Shown one piece after another: positions 39,021-49,227 of a DNA stretch of 64,000 nt. The notes below the pieces were generated by a model. It had not been told where the DNA came from. It saw only the letters and a list, made by a program, of their open reading frames with translations, and searched no databases. The stretch comes from Candidatus Zipacnadia bacterium (GTDB taxonomy: Bacteria > Armatimonadota > Zipacnadia > Zipacnadales > UBA5352). Positions within the stretch are counted from its first letter, which is position 1. The number at the start of each line of letters is the position of its first letter. The stretch is from the NCBI GenBank assembly GCA_029820945.1, contig JALGUJ010000006.1, forward strand, positions 1 to 64,000, given 5' to 3'. Both the position numbers and the translations under genes were made by a program.

Positions 39021-40955
39021 ATGGGGATCAGGCTGAACCGCGACGAGATGTTCGACCGCGTGATGGGCTGCTGGCTGGGCAAGTCGATCGGCGGCACCCT
39101 CGGCATGCCGCTGGAGGGGAAGAAGGGTCTCTTCGACCTGACCTACTACGACCCGGTGCCCGAGGGCGCGATCTTCAACGATGACCTCGACATTCAGCTC
39201 GTCTGGCTGCGCGCGCTGCAGGAGCTTGGCCCGGAGCTGACCACGCACGACCTCGGCCGCTACTGGCTGGAGCACGTGATCTACCCGTGGGATGAGTACG
39301 GGCTGGGCGCGTTCAACCTGCGCAGGGGCTTCGCGCCGCCGGTGAGCGGCGCCTTCGACAACTGGTACGTGGACTGCGAGGGCTCGCCGATCCGCTCGGA
39401 GATCTGGGCGATGGTCGCCCCCGCCGCGCCGGAGGTCGCGGCGCGCTACGCCTACATGGACGCGATCATCGACCACGCTGGAGGCGAGGGCGTCTGGGGT
39501 GAGATGTACCTCGCGGCGCTCGAGAGCGCGGCGTTCATCGTGCATGACGCGCATGAGCTGATCGAGATCGGCCTGTCGCTGATCCCGGAGGACTGCCGCA
39601 CCGCACGCGCGGTGCGTGATGTGCTTCGGTGGCACCGCGAGGGCGTGGAGTGGACGCGCTGCCGGGAGCTGCTGCTGGAGGCCCACGGGCACTACAACCC
39701 GCAGGACTCGCCGCAGAACCAGGGGATCGTCACGCTCGGCTGGCTCTACGGCGACGGCGACTTCGGGGACTCGATCCTCAAGGCCGTTAACTGCGGCGAG
39801 GACACCGACTGCACGGGCGCGACCCTCGGAGCGATCATGGGCATCGTGCACGGGGCTGAGGCCATCCCCGCGAGGTGGAAGGACCCGGTCAGCGAGGGCA
39901 TCGCGGTCGGCTGGGGCATCGTCGGCCTCGACTACCCGACCAGGCTGGAGGAGCTGACGCGGCAGACGCTGGAGATGACGGAGAAGGTGCTGGCTGCCAA
40001 GGCCCCGCACGTACAGGTGGTCGATGAGCCGACGGGCGCGGCATATGAGATCGAGGCGCTGAAGGCGCCGGGGCTGATGCGCGAGGTGGAGGAGACCGAC
40101 CCGATGACTGCGGTCTACGACCTCGGGCCAGTGGCCCTGCACGTGGGCTACGGCGAGACGCCCACGATCGGCTACGACGCGCCCGCGCAGGTGATGGTGA
40201 CGCTGGAGAGCCGCTCGGATGTCGCGCTGGCGGGTCAGCTCCGCGTGCAGGCGCCGCACGGTTGGGAGGCCGAGGGAGGCGGCGAATTCACGCTGGTCAG
40301 CAGGGGTACGACCGAGACGTTCTCGTGTGAGTTTAGCGCCGACCCCGAGCGCGTGAAGCTGCAGGTGAGCAACCCGATCACCGTCCGCATCGCGGTGCAG
40401 GGGCAGGGCGAAATCGTCCACCGCTTCCCGCTTGCCGGCGAGTACGCCTGGCTGGTCGCCGGGCCCTTCGCGGGAGGACTACACGATGCGGTCGGCCCGG
40501 AGGAGGACTTCGACCCCCTCGGCAACTGGGAGGGCCGCGACGGGGCCGTGCGCTTCGAGCGGCGCTCCTTCCCCGCAAGCGAGATGCACCTTGACGATGT
40601 GCTCGGGGGCGAGGCCGGCGTGGTCTGCGCGATGACCTATCTCTTCACGTCCGTGGACACGCACGTCGAGCTTGGGCTGGACTGCAGCGGGAGCTTCCGC
40701 GTCTACGTCGATGGTGAGCTGGCCGGCCAGGTGATCGACCCGCCGCCCGTCAGGCCGGTGCGGCATATCTTCGGCCTGGATGTGGCGGAGGGCTGGCATC
40801 AGGTTCTGGTGAAGGCGCTCTCGGAGGATGGGGAGCTTGAGCTGCACTTCTACCTCATGGACGACCGGCCGGAGGTCAAGAGCAGACGAGGGCACGGCCG
40901 CACCGACCTCATCAATACGTATCTGCCCGACGACATCGCGCCGGACTTCGACTGA
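39021..40955 (+). CDS. ADP-ribosylglycohydrolase-family protein with C-terminal accessory domains
   Basis: MFDRVMGCWLGKSIGGTLGMPLEGKK, FNDDLDIQLVWLRALQE, CGEDTDCTGATLGAIMGI. Confidence 0.85.
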   Translation: MGIRLNRDEMFDRVMGCWLGKSIGGTLGMPLEGKKGLFDLTYYDPVPEGAIFNDDLDIQLVWLRALQELGPELTTHDLGRYWLEHVIYPWDEYGLGAFNLRRGFAPPVSGAFDNWYVDCEGSPIRSEIWAMVAPAAPEVAARYAYMDAIIDHAGGEGVWGEMYLAALESAAFIVHDAHELIEIGLSLIPEDCRTARAVRDVLRWHREGVEWTRCRELLLEAHGHYNPQDSPQNQGIVTLGWLYGDGDFGDSILKAVNCGEDTDCTGATLGAIMGIVHGAEAIPARWKDPVSEGIAVGWGIVGLDYPTRLEELTRQTLEMTEKVLAAKAPHVQVVDEPTGAAYEIEALKAPGLMREVEETDPMTAVYDLGPVALHVGYGETPTIGYDAPAQVMVTLESRSDVALAGQLRVQAPHGWEAEGGGEFTLVSRGTTETFSCEFSADPERVKLQVSNPITVRIAVQGQGEIVHRFPLAGEYAWLVAGPFAGGLHDAVGPEEDFDPLGNWEGRDGAVRFERRSFPASEMHLDDVLGGEAGVVCAMTYLFTSVDTHVELGLDCSGSFRVYVDGELAGQVIDPPPVRPVRHIFGLDVAEGWHQVLVKALSEDGELELHFYLMDDRPEVKSRRGHGRTDLINTYLPDDIAPDFD

Positions 40956-40959
40956 GAGG

Positions 40960-41340
40960 ATGAGAGCAGTCATCAAGAGCTACATCGCAGACGCCGCGAC
41001 CGCCGAGCCGCTGGAGTTCGACCGGGGGCGGCTGCAGTGGCTCGTCGGCGGGGAGACCCACCCCGAGGCGGAAATGACCGTCGGTGTGTGCACCATCGAC
41101 CCCGGCGGGCGCAACACGGAGCACTTCCATCCCAACTGCGAGGAGATCCTGTTCGTCCTCGAGGACGAGTGCGACCACACGCTCGGCGATGAGGTCGTGC
41201 ACCTGACGCCCCGGATGATGATCCGCTGCCCGGCCGATCTGCCGCACTACGCCGTCAACACCGGCGATGTGCCGATGCGCGCGCTGGTGTGCTTCTCCGC
41301 GCCCGACCGAGAGACCAGACACGTGGACCAGGAGGCATAG
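40960..41340 (+). CDS. Cupin domain protein
   Basis: GGRNTEHFHPNCEEILFVLEDECDHTLGDEVVHLTPRMMIRCPADLPHYAVNTGD. Confidence 0.88.
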   Translation: MRAVIKSYIADAATAEPLEFDRGRLQWLVGGETHPEAEMTVGVCTIDPGGRNTEHFHPNCEEILFVLEDECDHTLGDEVVHLTPRMMIRCPADLPHYAVNTGDVPMRALVCFSAPDRETRHVDQEA

Positions 41341-41342
41341 CC

Positions 41343-42575
41343 ATGTTCGCCCTGAAGCAGCAGCTCATCGAGGCCATGGCGGAGATGCCCGTCATCGACG
41401 CCCACGAGCACCTGCCACCCGAGGCTCAACGCGTCGCGCAAGATGTGGACCTCTTCACGCTCTTCGGGCATTACACGCAGACCGACCTGGAGTCCGCCGG
41501 GATGACGCAGGAGCAGTACGACTGGCTCCAGGACCCGTCGCAGGACCTGGACGAGCGCTGGGAGCTTTTTGAGCCATTCTACCAGCGCATTCGGCACACA
41601 TCCTACACCCGCGCGGCGCGGCTGGCGGCGCAACGGTTCTACGGACTCGACATCTCGCGCGAGACCTACGCTGGGATCACCGCGCGCATGAAGCAGGCGA
41701 ATGTGCCCGGCATCTACCGGCGCGTCCTGGCCGATGGCTGCAACATCCGCGTCGCGCTGACGCAGAACGGCGCAGTGCAGGACGACAGCCACGAATTCCT
41801 GACGCCGCTGCGCCCGCTGGCCAGTCTGACGGGAGGGGGCGGGCGCGACGCCGTCGTGGCGAACGCGCAGGCGACCGACATCTTCGTCACCGGACTGGAT
41901 GACTACGATCGGGTCATGCAATCGCTGATCGCACGGGATGCAGACCGCGGCGTGGTGGGCTACAAGACCACCTCGGTGGCGATCGGCGACCCGGACCGCA
42001 GCAGCGCCGCGCGGGAGTTCGCCGCCATGCTCCAGGGCGGGGAATACGATGGGGCGATCGTCGCCGACTGGCTGACCCACCGCGCGCTCGACCTCGTCGG
42101 CGACGCCGGCATGACCGTGGCGGCCCACTGCGGCATCATCTGGGACAACTGGAACAACTTCTACGCGCTCCACCCCCGCCACATGGTGCCCAAGCTTCTC
42201 GCCCACCGCAACACGCAATTCGATCTCTACCACGCCGGCATCCCCTGGACAGGCGACATGGCGGTGATCGGCAAGGAGCTGCCCAACGCCTGGCTCAACA
42301 TGTGCTGGTGCCATATCATCTCGCAGCGGATGAGCGTGGCGGCGCTGGACGAGTGGCTGGACATGGTGCCCGCCGGCAAGATCATCGGGTTCGGCGGCGA
42401 CTACTCCAAACCGGTCGAGAAGGTCTACGGGCACCTGGTCATGGCCCGCGAGGACATCGCCGAGGTGCTGGCCGGGCGCGTCGAGCGCGGCACCATGGAC
42501 CGCGATGAGGCCGTCGAGACCGCCCGCATGATGCTCTTCGACAACCCGCGGGACCTGTACGGACTCGAGGTGTGA
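41343..42575 (+). CDS. Amidohydrolase family protein (uronate-isomerase-like)
   Basis: PVIDAHEHLPPEA, TVAAHCGIIWDNW, NAWLNMCWCHIIS, GFGGDYSK. Confidence 0.8.
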   Translation: MFALKQQLIEAMAEMPVIDAHEHLPPEAQRVAQDVDLFTLFGHYTQTDLESAGMTQEQYDWLQDPSQDLDERWELFEPFYQRIRHTSYTRAARLAAQRFYGLDISRETYAGITARMKQANVPGIYRRVLADGCNIRVALTQNGAVQDDSHEFLTPLRPLASLTGGGGRDAVVANAQATDIFVTGLDDYDRVMQSLIARDADRGVVGYKTTSVAIGDPDRSSAAREFAAMLQGGEYDGAIVADWLTHRALDLVGDAGMTVAAHCGIIWDNWNNFYALHPRHMVPKLLAHRNTQFDLYHAGIPWTGDMAVIGKELPNAWLNMCWCHIISQRMSVAALDEWLDMVPAGKIIGFGGDYSKPVEKVYGHLVMAREDIAEVLAGRVERGTMDRDEAVETARMMLFDNPRDLYGLEV

Positions 42576-42610
42576 GGTCGCGCGGGATCGACGCGATGAG
42601 GAGTGCAGCC

Positions 42611-44824
42611 ATGTCACTCACACGGATCGTGCTTCTGACAGGGGCGATGGCAATGGCGGGCGCGGCTCCCGCTCAGCAGCCGTGGCAGGTGGCCGAGCAG
42701 CTCGACCTGGTACCGACCCCGCAGCAGATCAGCCTGGCCGGGGGCGGGCTGGAGATCGCCGGCTGGCGGATCGTGGTCGCCCGGGGCTCCGTGATGGCCG
42801 GGGTGGGAGCGGGAGAGATCAATGACCGCGTCGCCGCTCTGGGCGGCGAGGAGCTGGCGGTCGTGAACGAGCCGCCCGCCGAGGGCGGGCAGATCGTCGT
42901 CGGCCCATGCACCGACTCGGTCGTGGCGGCCGTGGCCGGGGAGCTGGGCGCCACGATTACGCCGGACGATCCGGGCCCGCAGGGCTACCTCATCGAGTTC
43001 GGCTCGGTGGACGGGCGCCCGGTCATCCTCTGCGCCGGATCTGATGACCTCGGCGCGCTCTATGCCTGCGTCACGTTGCGGCACATGATCCAGGTGCGGG
43101 AGAACATGATCGTGGCCCTGGTCGGCTCGGTGCGCGACTGGCCGGACTTCCGCTACCGCTGCGATGATCGTGTTGACCTGCGCGGCATCCAGCGGGCGGG
43201 CGACGATGAGGCCGCCCGCCAGGCGGCGGTGGACAAGGTCAAGAGACAGATCGACCGCTGCCTGCGATCGAAGGTCAATCATGTCTTCGGACGGCTCTGG
43301 GTGCTCGCGGCGGATGAGACCATTCGCGCGGCCCAGGAGGATGTTGTGGCGTACGCCGCCGCGCGTGGCATCCATCCGCGCTTCGTGGGCAACACGACTA
43401 TCGGCGAGTATCTGACCGATGAGCAGAAGCAGCAGGCCTTCGAGCCACGGGAGAACCGGATGTACATGTGGAGCGCCCTCGACGCGCACCGCGAGAAGGC
43501 GCGCTTCTACGCCGAGACGATGCGCGACGTGCAGGCCGGAATGCTGGCCCTGCACCCGGTGGACAGCGGCGCCTACGTCGATCCGGAGAAGTGGAGCCAG
43601 CGCCCGGAGCCCGACCGCGAGCGCTACGGCGACGACCGTGCCGCCGCCAGCATCGAGCAGTTCAAGCTCTACTTCGACCTGATCCGCGAGCGGTCGCCCG
43701 AGACGCTGCTGGAGGCCGTCAGCTACCCCTACCACTACCAGTTCGCGCTGCCCGACTTCCCCGAGCGCTTCCAGGAGATGAACGTCTCCCCCTACGGGAA
43801 CTGGTGGCGGGCCATCGAGAGCGAGGAGCAGGCGCGCGAGGTGCAGCAAACGCTCATGGACTACCACCGGCGCGTCTCCGAGGCACTCGACCCGAGCGTC
43901 TTCGTGACCTTCCGGGAGGCGGGCCGAGACGTCTTCCTCGCCTGCGCCAACCTCTATGAAGGCCATCCCGTCACCATCTGGACCTACCCGGAGACCTACG
44001 AGGGCTGGCATGGAACCTTCTTCCCCCAGGCGCGCTACGCGAAGTCCTTCGTGCGCGAGGACTACGACGACTACTTCTTCATGGCCTCAGGGGTCACGCG
44101 AGCGCGCGACCCGCGGGCGCAATACCTCGCCCACGCGGAGTACCTCTGGAACTCCGGCGTGCCCGACGGCTCCGACGAGTTCACGGTCAGCTCGCGCCTC
44201 TACCGGGTCGGGGGACAGGTCACCGACTACCAGCGCGAGAGCCTGATCCCGCGCATCGCCCGCATCCTCTACGGCGGCGCCGCGGAGGAGATGGCCGAGG
44301 TGATGGCCGCGAACGTCAGCTACAACTACGTGGCTCTGCCGGCGGACGTGATGTCCTCTCGCGGCGAGGACGCTGAGGACACCTTCGCACACATGCCCGA
44401 CCAGGCGCAGAAGATGGAGGCGCTCTCCCACGACCTCGCTGCGCTCATGGACCGCATAGAGGCCGGCGAAGTCGCCGGGCCCGTCTCCGACGACATCCGC
44501 GAGGATGCCGCGTTCGGCTGGGTGCTCTTCCATTACCAGTACACCGGGATTGGCGCGGTCAAGGCGCGACTCGAGGCGCGCGCCGACCGGTGCCGGAAGC
44601 TTCTCGCCGATGGCAACGGCGAGGAGGCCGCTCGGCTTGCGGCGGAGATGCGGGCTCGGATCCCGGACATGGCCGGCATCTGTCAGAGGGCCCGTGAGCG
44701 CGCGGCCGCGGCCGGAGTGCCTATCCCCGGCGCGGGCCCGACCGGCGAGGCGTTGGATGCCTTCGATCCGGGCTCATTCGACGCGGTCTTCCAGGAGATC
44801 GAGCAGCAGGCGGCGCAGCGATAG
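42611..44824 (+). CDS. Secreted glycoside hydrolase-like protein with GH20-domain-2-like N-terminus
   Basis: signal peptide; LDLVPTPQQISLAGGGLEIAGWRIVVA...GYLIEFGSVDGRPVILCAGSDDLGALYACVTLRHMI. Confidence 0.7.
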   Translation: MSLTRIVLLTGAMAMAGAAPAQQPWQVAEQLDLVPTPQQISLAGGGLEIAGWRIVVARGSVMAGVGAGEINDRVAALGGEELAVVNEPPAEGGQIVVGPCTDSVVAAVAGELGATITPDDPGPQGYLIEFGSVDGRPVILCAGSDDLGALYACVTLRHMIQVRENMIVALVGSVRDWPDFRYRCDDRVDLRGIQRAGDDEAARQAAVDKVKRQIDRCLRSKVNHVFGRLWVLAADETIRAAQEDVVAYAAARGIHPRFVGNTTIGEYLTDEQKQQAFEPRENRMYMWSALDAHREKARFYAETMRDVQAGMLALHPVDSGAYVDPEKWSQRPEPDRERYGDDRAAASIEQFKLYFDLIRERSPETLLEAVSYPYHYQFALPDFPERFQEMNVSPYGNWWRAIESEEQAREVQQTLMDYHRRVSEALDPSVFVTFREAGRDVFLACANLYEGHPVTIWTYPETYEGWHGTFFPQARYAKSFVREDYDDYFFMASGVTRARDPRAQYLAHAEYLWNSGVPDGSDEFTVSSRLYRVGGQVTDYQRESLIPRIARILYGGAAEEMAEVMAANVSYNYVALPADVMSSRGEDAEDTFAHMPDQAQKMEALSHDLAALMDRIEAGEVAGPVSDDIREDAAFGWVLFHYQYTGIGAVKARLEARADRCRKLLADGNGEEAARLAAEMRARIPDMAGICQRARERAAAAGVPIPGAGPTGEALDAFDPGSFDAVFQEIEQQAAQR

Positions 44825-44932
44825 CCGATCGCCGCCTGGCCCAGAGCAAGCTTAATTGGCGGTGGTGTTATCGGCGCCTGGTTGGGCGTATCCTCAACTC
44901 ACTGAGCATTCTGTGATGCGAGAGGGTGCCGC

Positions 44933-45544
44933 ATGAACCGCAGCGGCTTCACGCTCATCGAACTGCTCGTGGTGATCGCGATTATCGCGATCCTGGCGGC
45001 GATCCTGTTCCCGGTCTTCGCCCGCGCGCGGGAGAAGGCGCGGCGGGCGTCGTGCCTGTCGAACCTGAAGCAGATATCGCCGGCGGTGCACATGTACTCC
45101 GATGACTGGGACGAGTCGCTGCCTTACTACCAGCGGCCCTTCGGCTGGGCCTGGTACGACGACCTGCAGGCCTACCTCAGGAAGCGCAGCATCACGGTAT
45201 GCCCGAGCAAGCCGGAGTGGAACGAGAATCACGCCACGCACGAGGTGGGCTATGGGCTCAACCACCAGATCTTCCCGGCCGGGCCCTCCGCGGGTAGCTC
45301 CTCGCCCGCCCCCCCGCACATGGCGATGATCGACGACCCGGCGGAGACGATCGGGGGCGCGGACAAGGACCAGGGCAACGTGCGGCTGATCGGCCCCAGC
45401 TTCAGCGGCTCGACGAGCTGGCCCTACAATGTGGACACGCGCCACAACGACGGTGCCGACTTCTTCTTCCTCGACGGGCACGGCAAGTGGATGGGGAAGA
45501 GCGCCGAGTGGTCGAAGAGCGACGAGATGTGGGACGCCGACTAG
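44933..45544 (+). CDS. Prepilin-type N-terminal cleavage/methylation domain protein (H-X9-DG-type pseudopilin)
   Basis: [61 protein letters not shown]. Confidence 0.93.
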   Translation: MNRSGFTLIELLVVIAIIAILAAILFPVFARAREKARRASCLSNLKQISPAVHMYSDDWDESLPYYQRPFGWAWYDDLQAYLRKRSITVCPSKPEWNENHATHEVGYGLNHQIFPAGPSAGSSSPAPPHMAMIDDPAETIGGADKDQGNVRLIGPSFSGSTSWPYNVDTRHNDGADFFFLDGHGKWMGKSAEWSKSDEMWDAD

Positions 45545-45566
45545 ACTCGGGAGCGCGGCAACGCGA

Positions 45567-45597
45567 CGGCCCCGGTGTGGACATCCTGCCGGGGCCG
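45567..45597 (+). terminator. Hairpin downstream of the pseudopilin gene
   Basis: CGGCCCCGG-N13-CCGGGGCCG followed by CTTCC. Confidence 0.6.
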
Positions 45598-45669
45598 CTT
45601 CCATGGGTGGATCTGCGGGCCGCGGCCGGGCAGGATTGGCGCCGTCCCCGGCGAAGCCTCCGTGCAGCC

Positions 45670-46761
45670 ATGAGGCTCACCAGGCGGCGAGAATACACGA
45701 AGGCCCTGCAGTCGGTGGCGGCGGTGTCGGCGCTCATCGGCCTGGTGGCGCTGTCCGGGTGCGCCCCTGCGCCTCGAGGCCGTTCGGGGGTCGCCGTGGC
45801 CGAGGTCCTGGATCCGCATGAGGGTGCGCACCCGGCCAGTGAGACCGCCGTCGGTGCGGATGAGCTGGTGACAGAGGCGCTGGCCGCGAAGCGGGCGGGG
45901 CGGCTGGAGGAGGCCGAGGCTGCCCTGCGCCGCGCGCTGGCGATCGATCCGACCTGCCGGTCGGCGCGATGGGCGCTCGGATGGGTCCTGGCAAACGCGG
46001 GGCAGAGCGACGAGGCCATCGACCACTTCAGGCGCTTCCTCGCGGGGGACTGCCCCGCGCGTGCGCGGCTCGAGGCCTGCGCCGCCCTCCAGCGCCTCTC
46101 GCGCCGGGAGGAGCGCCCCGCCATCGCCCTGGCCTTCGATGACTTCCCCTTTCCGGGGCAGAGCGAGGAGCTGCTGGAGATCCTCGACGAGGGCGGCGTG
46201 CGCGTGACCTTCTTCGCCATCGGCCGCAAGGTCGTGGCCCATCCGGAGATTGCTCGCCAGGCGGCGGAGGCGGACCACAGCGTCCAGAACCATACGTGGA
46301 GCCACCCGCGCGGGTCGGGCCTCTCGGACGGGGAGATACGCGAGGAGTGCCGGCGCTGTTCGGACGCAATTGAGGAGGCCACCGGCGAGCGGCCGTGCGT
46401 GCTGCGCTGGCCGGGAGCGCGCTGGAGCCGCGGGGTGGAGCTACGCGCCGCCGAGTGCGGCCTGGTGGCGATCGATCCTATCGTCACCGGCATGGGCGAT
46501 GTGAACCTGGGGCCCGGGCGCATCGGCGAGGCGCTGCGGGAGCGGGCCGGCGCGGGGCGCATCCTGGCCTTCCACGACGGCTGTTCGGCCACCCGCCGGG
46601 CGCTGCCCGAGATCATCGCCGCGCTCAAGCGCTACCGCTGCAGGTTCGTTACGGTCCCTGAGCTGCTGGGGTTGGAGCAGCCCGGCGGCGAACCGCCCGC
46701 GGAGCCGGCAGCGGTCCGCCAGATCGCACCGCATGCGCCCTCCAACGCAGAGGAGCAGTGA
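45670..46761 (+). CDS. Lipoprotein with TPR-like segment and polysaccharide deacetylase (NodB) domain
   Basis: LIGLVALSGCAP lipobox; AGRLEEAEAALRRALAIDPTCRSARWALGWVLANAGQSDEAIDHFRR; IALAFDDFPFPGQ, QNHTWSHPR, RWPGARW. Confidence 0.82.
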   Translation: MRLTRRREYTKALQSVAAVSALIGLVALSGCAPAPRGRSGVAVAEVLDPHEGAHPASETAVGADELVTEALAAKRAGRLEEAEAALRRALAIDPTCRSARWALGWVLANAGQSDEAIDHFRRFLAGDCPARARLEACAALQRLSRREERPAIALAFDDFPFPGQSEELLEILDEGGVRVTFFAIGRKVVAHPEIARQAAEADHSVQNHTWSHPRGSGLSDGEIREECRRCSDAIEEATGERPCVLRWPGARWSRGVELRAAECGLVAIDPIVTGMGDVNLGPGRIGEALRERAGAGRILAFHDGCSATRRALPEIIAALKRYRCRFVTVPELLGLEQPGGEPPAEPAAVRQIAPHAPSNAEEQ

Positions 46762-46762
46762 G

Positions 46763-47824
46763 ATGCCCCTGTCCGAGCGCGAGAACTACCTGCGCACCGC
46801 CAGCCTGACCGGTGGCGAGTGGATCCCGATCCGCTTCGTCATCTCCGACGCGACCTGGGACCACCTCCGGGAGGACCTGGAGGACGTCCTGATCCACCAC
46901 CCGCAGTTGTTCCCGGACTTCGAGAAGGGTCGGCGGGACTACGAGAACTATGAGTTCCGGCCGCAGGCACGCGCGGGCGAGGACTTCGTGGACAACTACG
47001 GCTGCGTCTGGCACGGCGAGGTGAACGGCATCGTCGGAATCGTCGAGGGCCACCCGCTGGAGAGCTGGGACGCCTTCGAGGACTTCCAGATGCCCGATCC
47101 GGAGACGCAGTTGCCGATGGGGCCCGTTGACTGGGATGCGACCCGCGAGCGCATGCGGCGCCTCAAGGAGCAGGGCGCTCTTCGATCGGCCGGCACCGAG
47201 CACGGCTTCCTCTTCCTCCGTTTGTACTACCTGCGCGGCTTCGAGAACCTGATGATGGACATGGCCACCGGCGAGCCCCGCCTGCAGCAGCTCATCGACA
47301 TGATCGTCGAGTACACCGAGTACCAGGTCCATCAGTACCTTGACATGGACATCGACGTGTTCGGCTTCGCCGAGGATCTGGGCGCGCAGGACGCCTCGGT
47401 CATGGGGCCACGCATGTTCGAGAGATGGATCGCGCCCGCCTACCGCCGCCTCATCACGCCCTGCCGCGAGCGCGGGGTGCAGGTGCACAACCACTCCGAC
47501 GGCTACGTCATGGACATCGTCGACCAGCTCATGGACGTGGGGATGACCATCTTCAACATCCAGGACCTGGTCAACGGCATCGACGACATCGCGCGCGAGC
47601 TGAAGGGCCGCGTCTGCATCGACATCGACGTGGACCGCCAGAGCGTGGTGCCCTACGGCACGCCGCAGGAGATCCACGAGCTGATCGAGTACGAGGTGCG
47701 CACACTTGGCTCCCCCCAGGGCGGGCTGATGATGACCATCGGCATCTACCCACCCACGCCCCCGGAGAACATCGATGCCGCGCTGACCGCGATGGAGAAG
47801 TTCCAGCGCTACTGGTGGCAGTAG
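46763..47824 (+). CDS. Uroporphyrinogen decarboxylase-family (URO-D/MtaA-like) protein
   Basis: LTPCRERGVQVHNHSDGYVMDIVDQLMDVGMTIFNIQDLVNGID; paralogue of 49228-50292. Confidence 0.82.
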   Translation: MPLSERENYLRTASLTGGEWIPIRFVISDATWDHLREDLEDVLIHHPQLFPDFEKGRRDYENYEFRPQARAGEDFVDNYGCVWHGEVNGIVGIVEGHPLESWDAFEDFQMPDPETQLPMGPVDWDATRERMRRLKEQGALRSAGTEHGFLFLRLYYLRGFENLMMDMATGEPRLQQLIDMIVEYTEYQVHQYLDMDIDVFGFAEDLGAQDASVMGPRMFERWIAPAYRRLITPCRERGVQVHNHSDGYVMDIVDQLMDVGMTIFNIQDLVNGIDDIARELKGRVCIDIDVDRQSVVPYGTPQEIHELIEYEVRTLGSPQGGLMMTIGIYPPTPPENIDAALTAMEKFQRYWWQ

Positions 47825-47851
47825 CGCTTAGGTCGCCGAGGGAGGCCCGAG

Positions 47852-49177
47852 ATGAGGCAGGTCGCTGTCGGCCTCGTGGTGCTTGCCGCCCTGGCGGGAG
47901 GAGGGATCGTCGTGATGTCGGCGGCACAGGACGTCGGGGAGCCGGAGATGGCCTTCGAGCTTGACTGGGCCACCTTCCTGGGCGGGGAGAGCCGGGACCG
48001 GCTTCGTGAGGTCATCGTGCACCCGGACGGCTCGATCGTGGTGGGTGGCCCGTTCAAGTCGCCGGGCATGCCCGTGAGCGAGGGGGCGGTGCAGCGCGAG
48101 TACGCCGGTGACGACCCGGCGCTGGGCCACGGCGGCATCTACGGCGGCGACGCCTATCTGGCGCACGTGAGTGCGGACGGAACCGAGATCATCGCGGCGA
48201 CCTACTTCGGCGGATCGAGGCAGGAGCGCGGGGTCTACGGCATGCTGCTCGACTCGGGCGGCAACGTGGTGATCGGCGGCGCGACCCGCTCCCCGGACCT
48301 GCCCACCACCGAGGGCTCGTACCGGCCTGCCTACGGTGGGGGCAAGGCGGACATGTACGCCGCCAAGCTCTCGCCCGACCTCTGCGAGTTGCTCTGGTGC
48401 ACCTACGTCGGCACGCCCCAGGAGGAGTGGCCGCGCGGCGGCATCGCGCCGGACGGCGATGACAACGTGCTCATCGTGGGCGGCACCGACTCGCCGTAGT
48501 TCCCGAGCAGCGCCGGCGCCTTCGGGCGGGAGCTGCGCGGCGAGCGCGACGCCGCCATCGCCATGCTCTCGGCCGACGGCTCGGAGCTGCTGGCCGCGAC
48601 GCTGCTCGGCGGCAGCGGGTGGGATGGTCTCATGGGCGTGCGGGTGGACGAGGCCGGCGACGTCTACGTCGCCGGGCACACGCAGTCGGCCGATTTCCCG
48701 GTGACCGAGGGCGCGCCACAGCGCCGACACGGCGGCGAGTCCGACTGCTTCATCACCAGGCTCTCGCCCAACCTGGGCCGCCTCGTCTACTCGACGCTCC
48801 TGGGTGGCTCGGCCAATGACTTCTTCCTCATGCCCACACCAGACCCCGAAGGGCGGCTCTTCGTGGTGGGGGAGACGGCGTCTCGCGACTTCCCGGTCAC
48901 CGAGAACGCGCTGTGGCGGAGCTTCGGGGGCGGCAATAGCGACGGGGTGCTGGCAGTGCTGAGCCCGGATGGCGCCCGGCTGCTCTACGCAACCTACCTG
49001 GGAGGGAGTGGAAAGGACATGATTCGAAGTGTAGCTTTGGGGCCAAATGGGGAAGTCTATATGGCGGGGAGCACCTCCTCCGGCGACTTCCCGGCCACCC
49101 CGGGCTGCCTCCAACGGGAACCGGGGGGTGGGGGAGACGCCTTCATCGCCAGGCTGACAGCCGTGCACGCCGGCTGA
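47852..49177 (+). pseudogene. SBBP (beta-propeller) repeat protein interrupted by one in-frame TAG (48497-48499)
   Basis: Frame identical on both sides; ...VGGTDSP*FPSSAGAFGRELRGERDAAIAMLSADGSELLAATLLGGSG; repeat motif xDFPxTxGAxQ. Confidence 0.75.
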
Positions 49178-49227
49178 GGGAAGCAGCATCACATGGTGCG
49201 GCCGAGCCGGCCGCAGGGGGAAGAGAG

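Noticed and set aside
46763-47824. Calling the URO-D-family proteins HemE or corrinoid methyltransferases
   Set aside because: Several paralogues, absence of the HxCG metal motif, and no haem or corrinoid genes nearby; a family-level name only is justified.
13574-49177. Whole-genome TAG reassignment (pyrrolysine or other code) as explanation of the two amber codons
   Set aside because: TAG terminates many intact genes in the window at their expected C-termini, so general reassignment does not fit. Local readthrough, mutation or sequencing error remain open.
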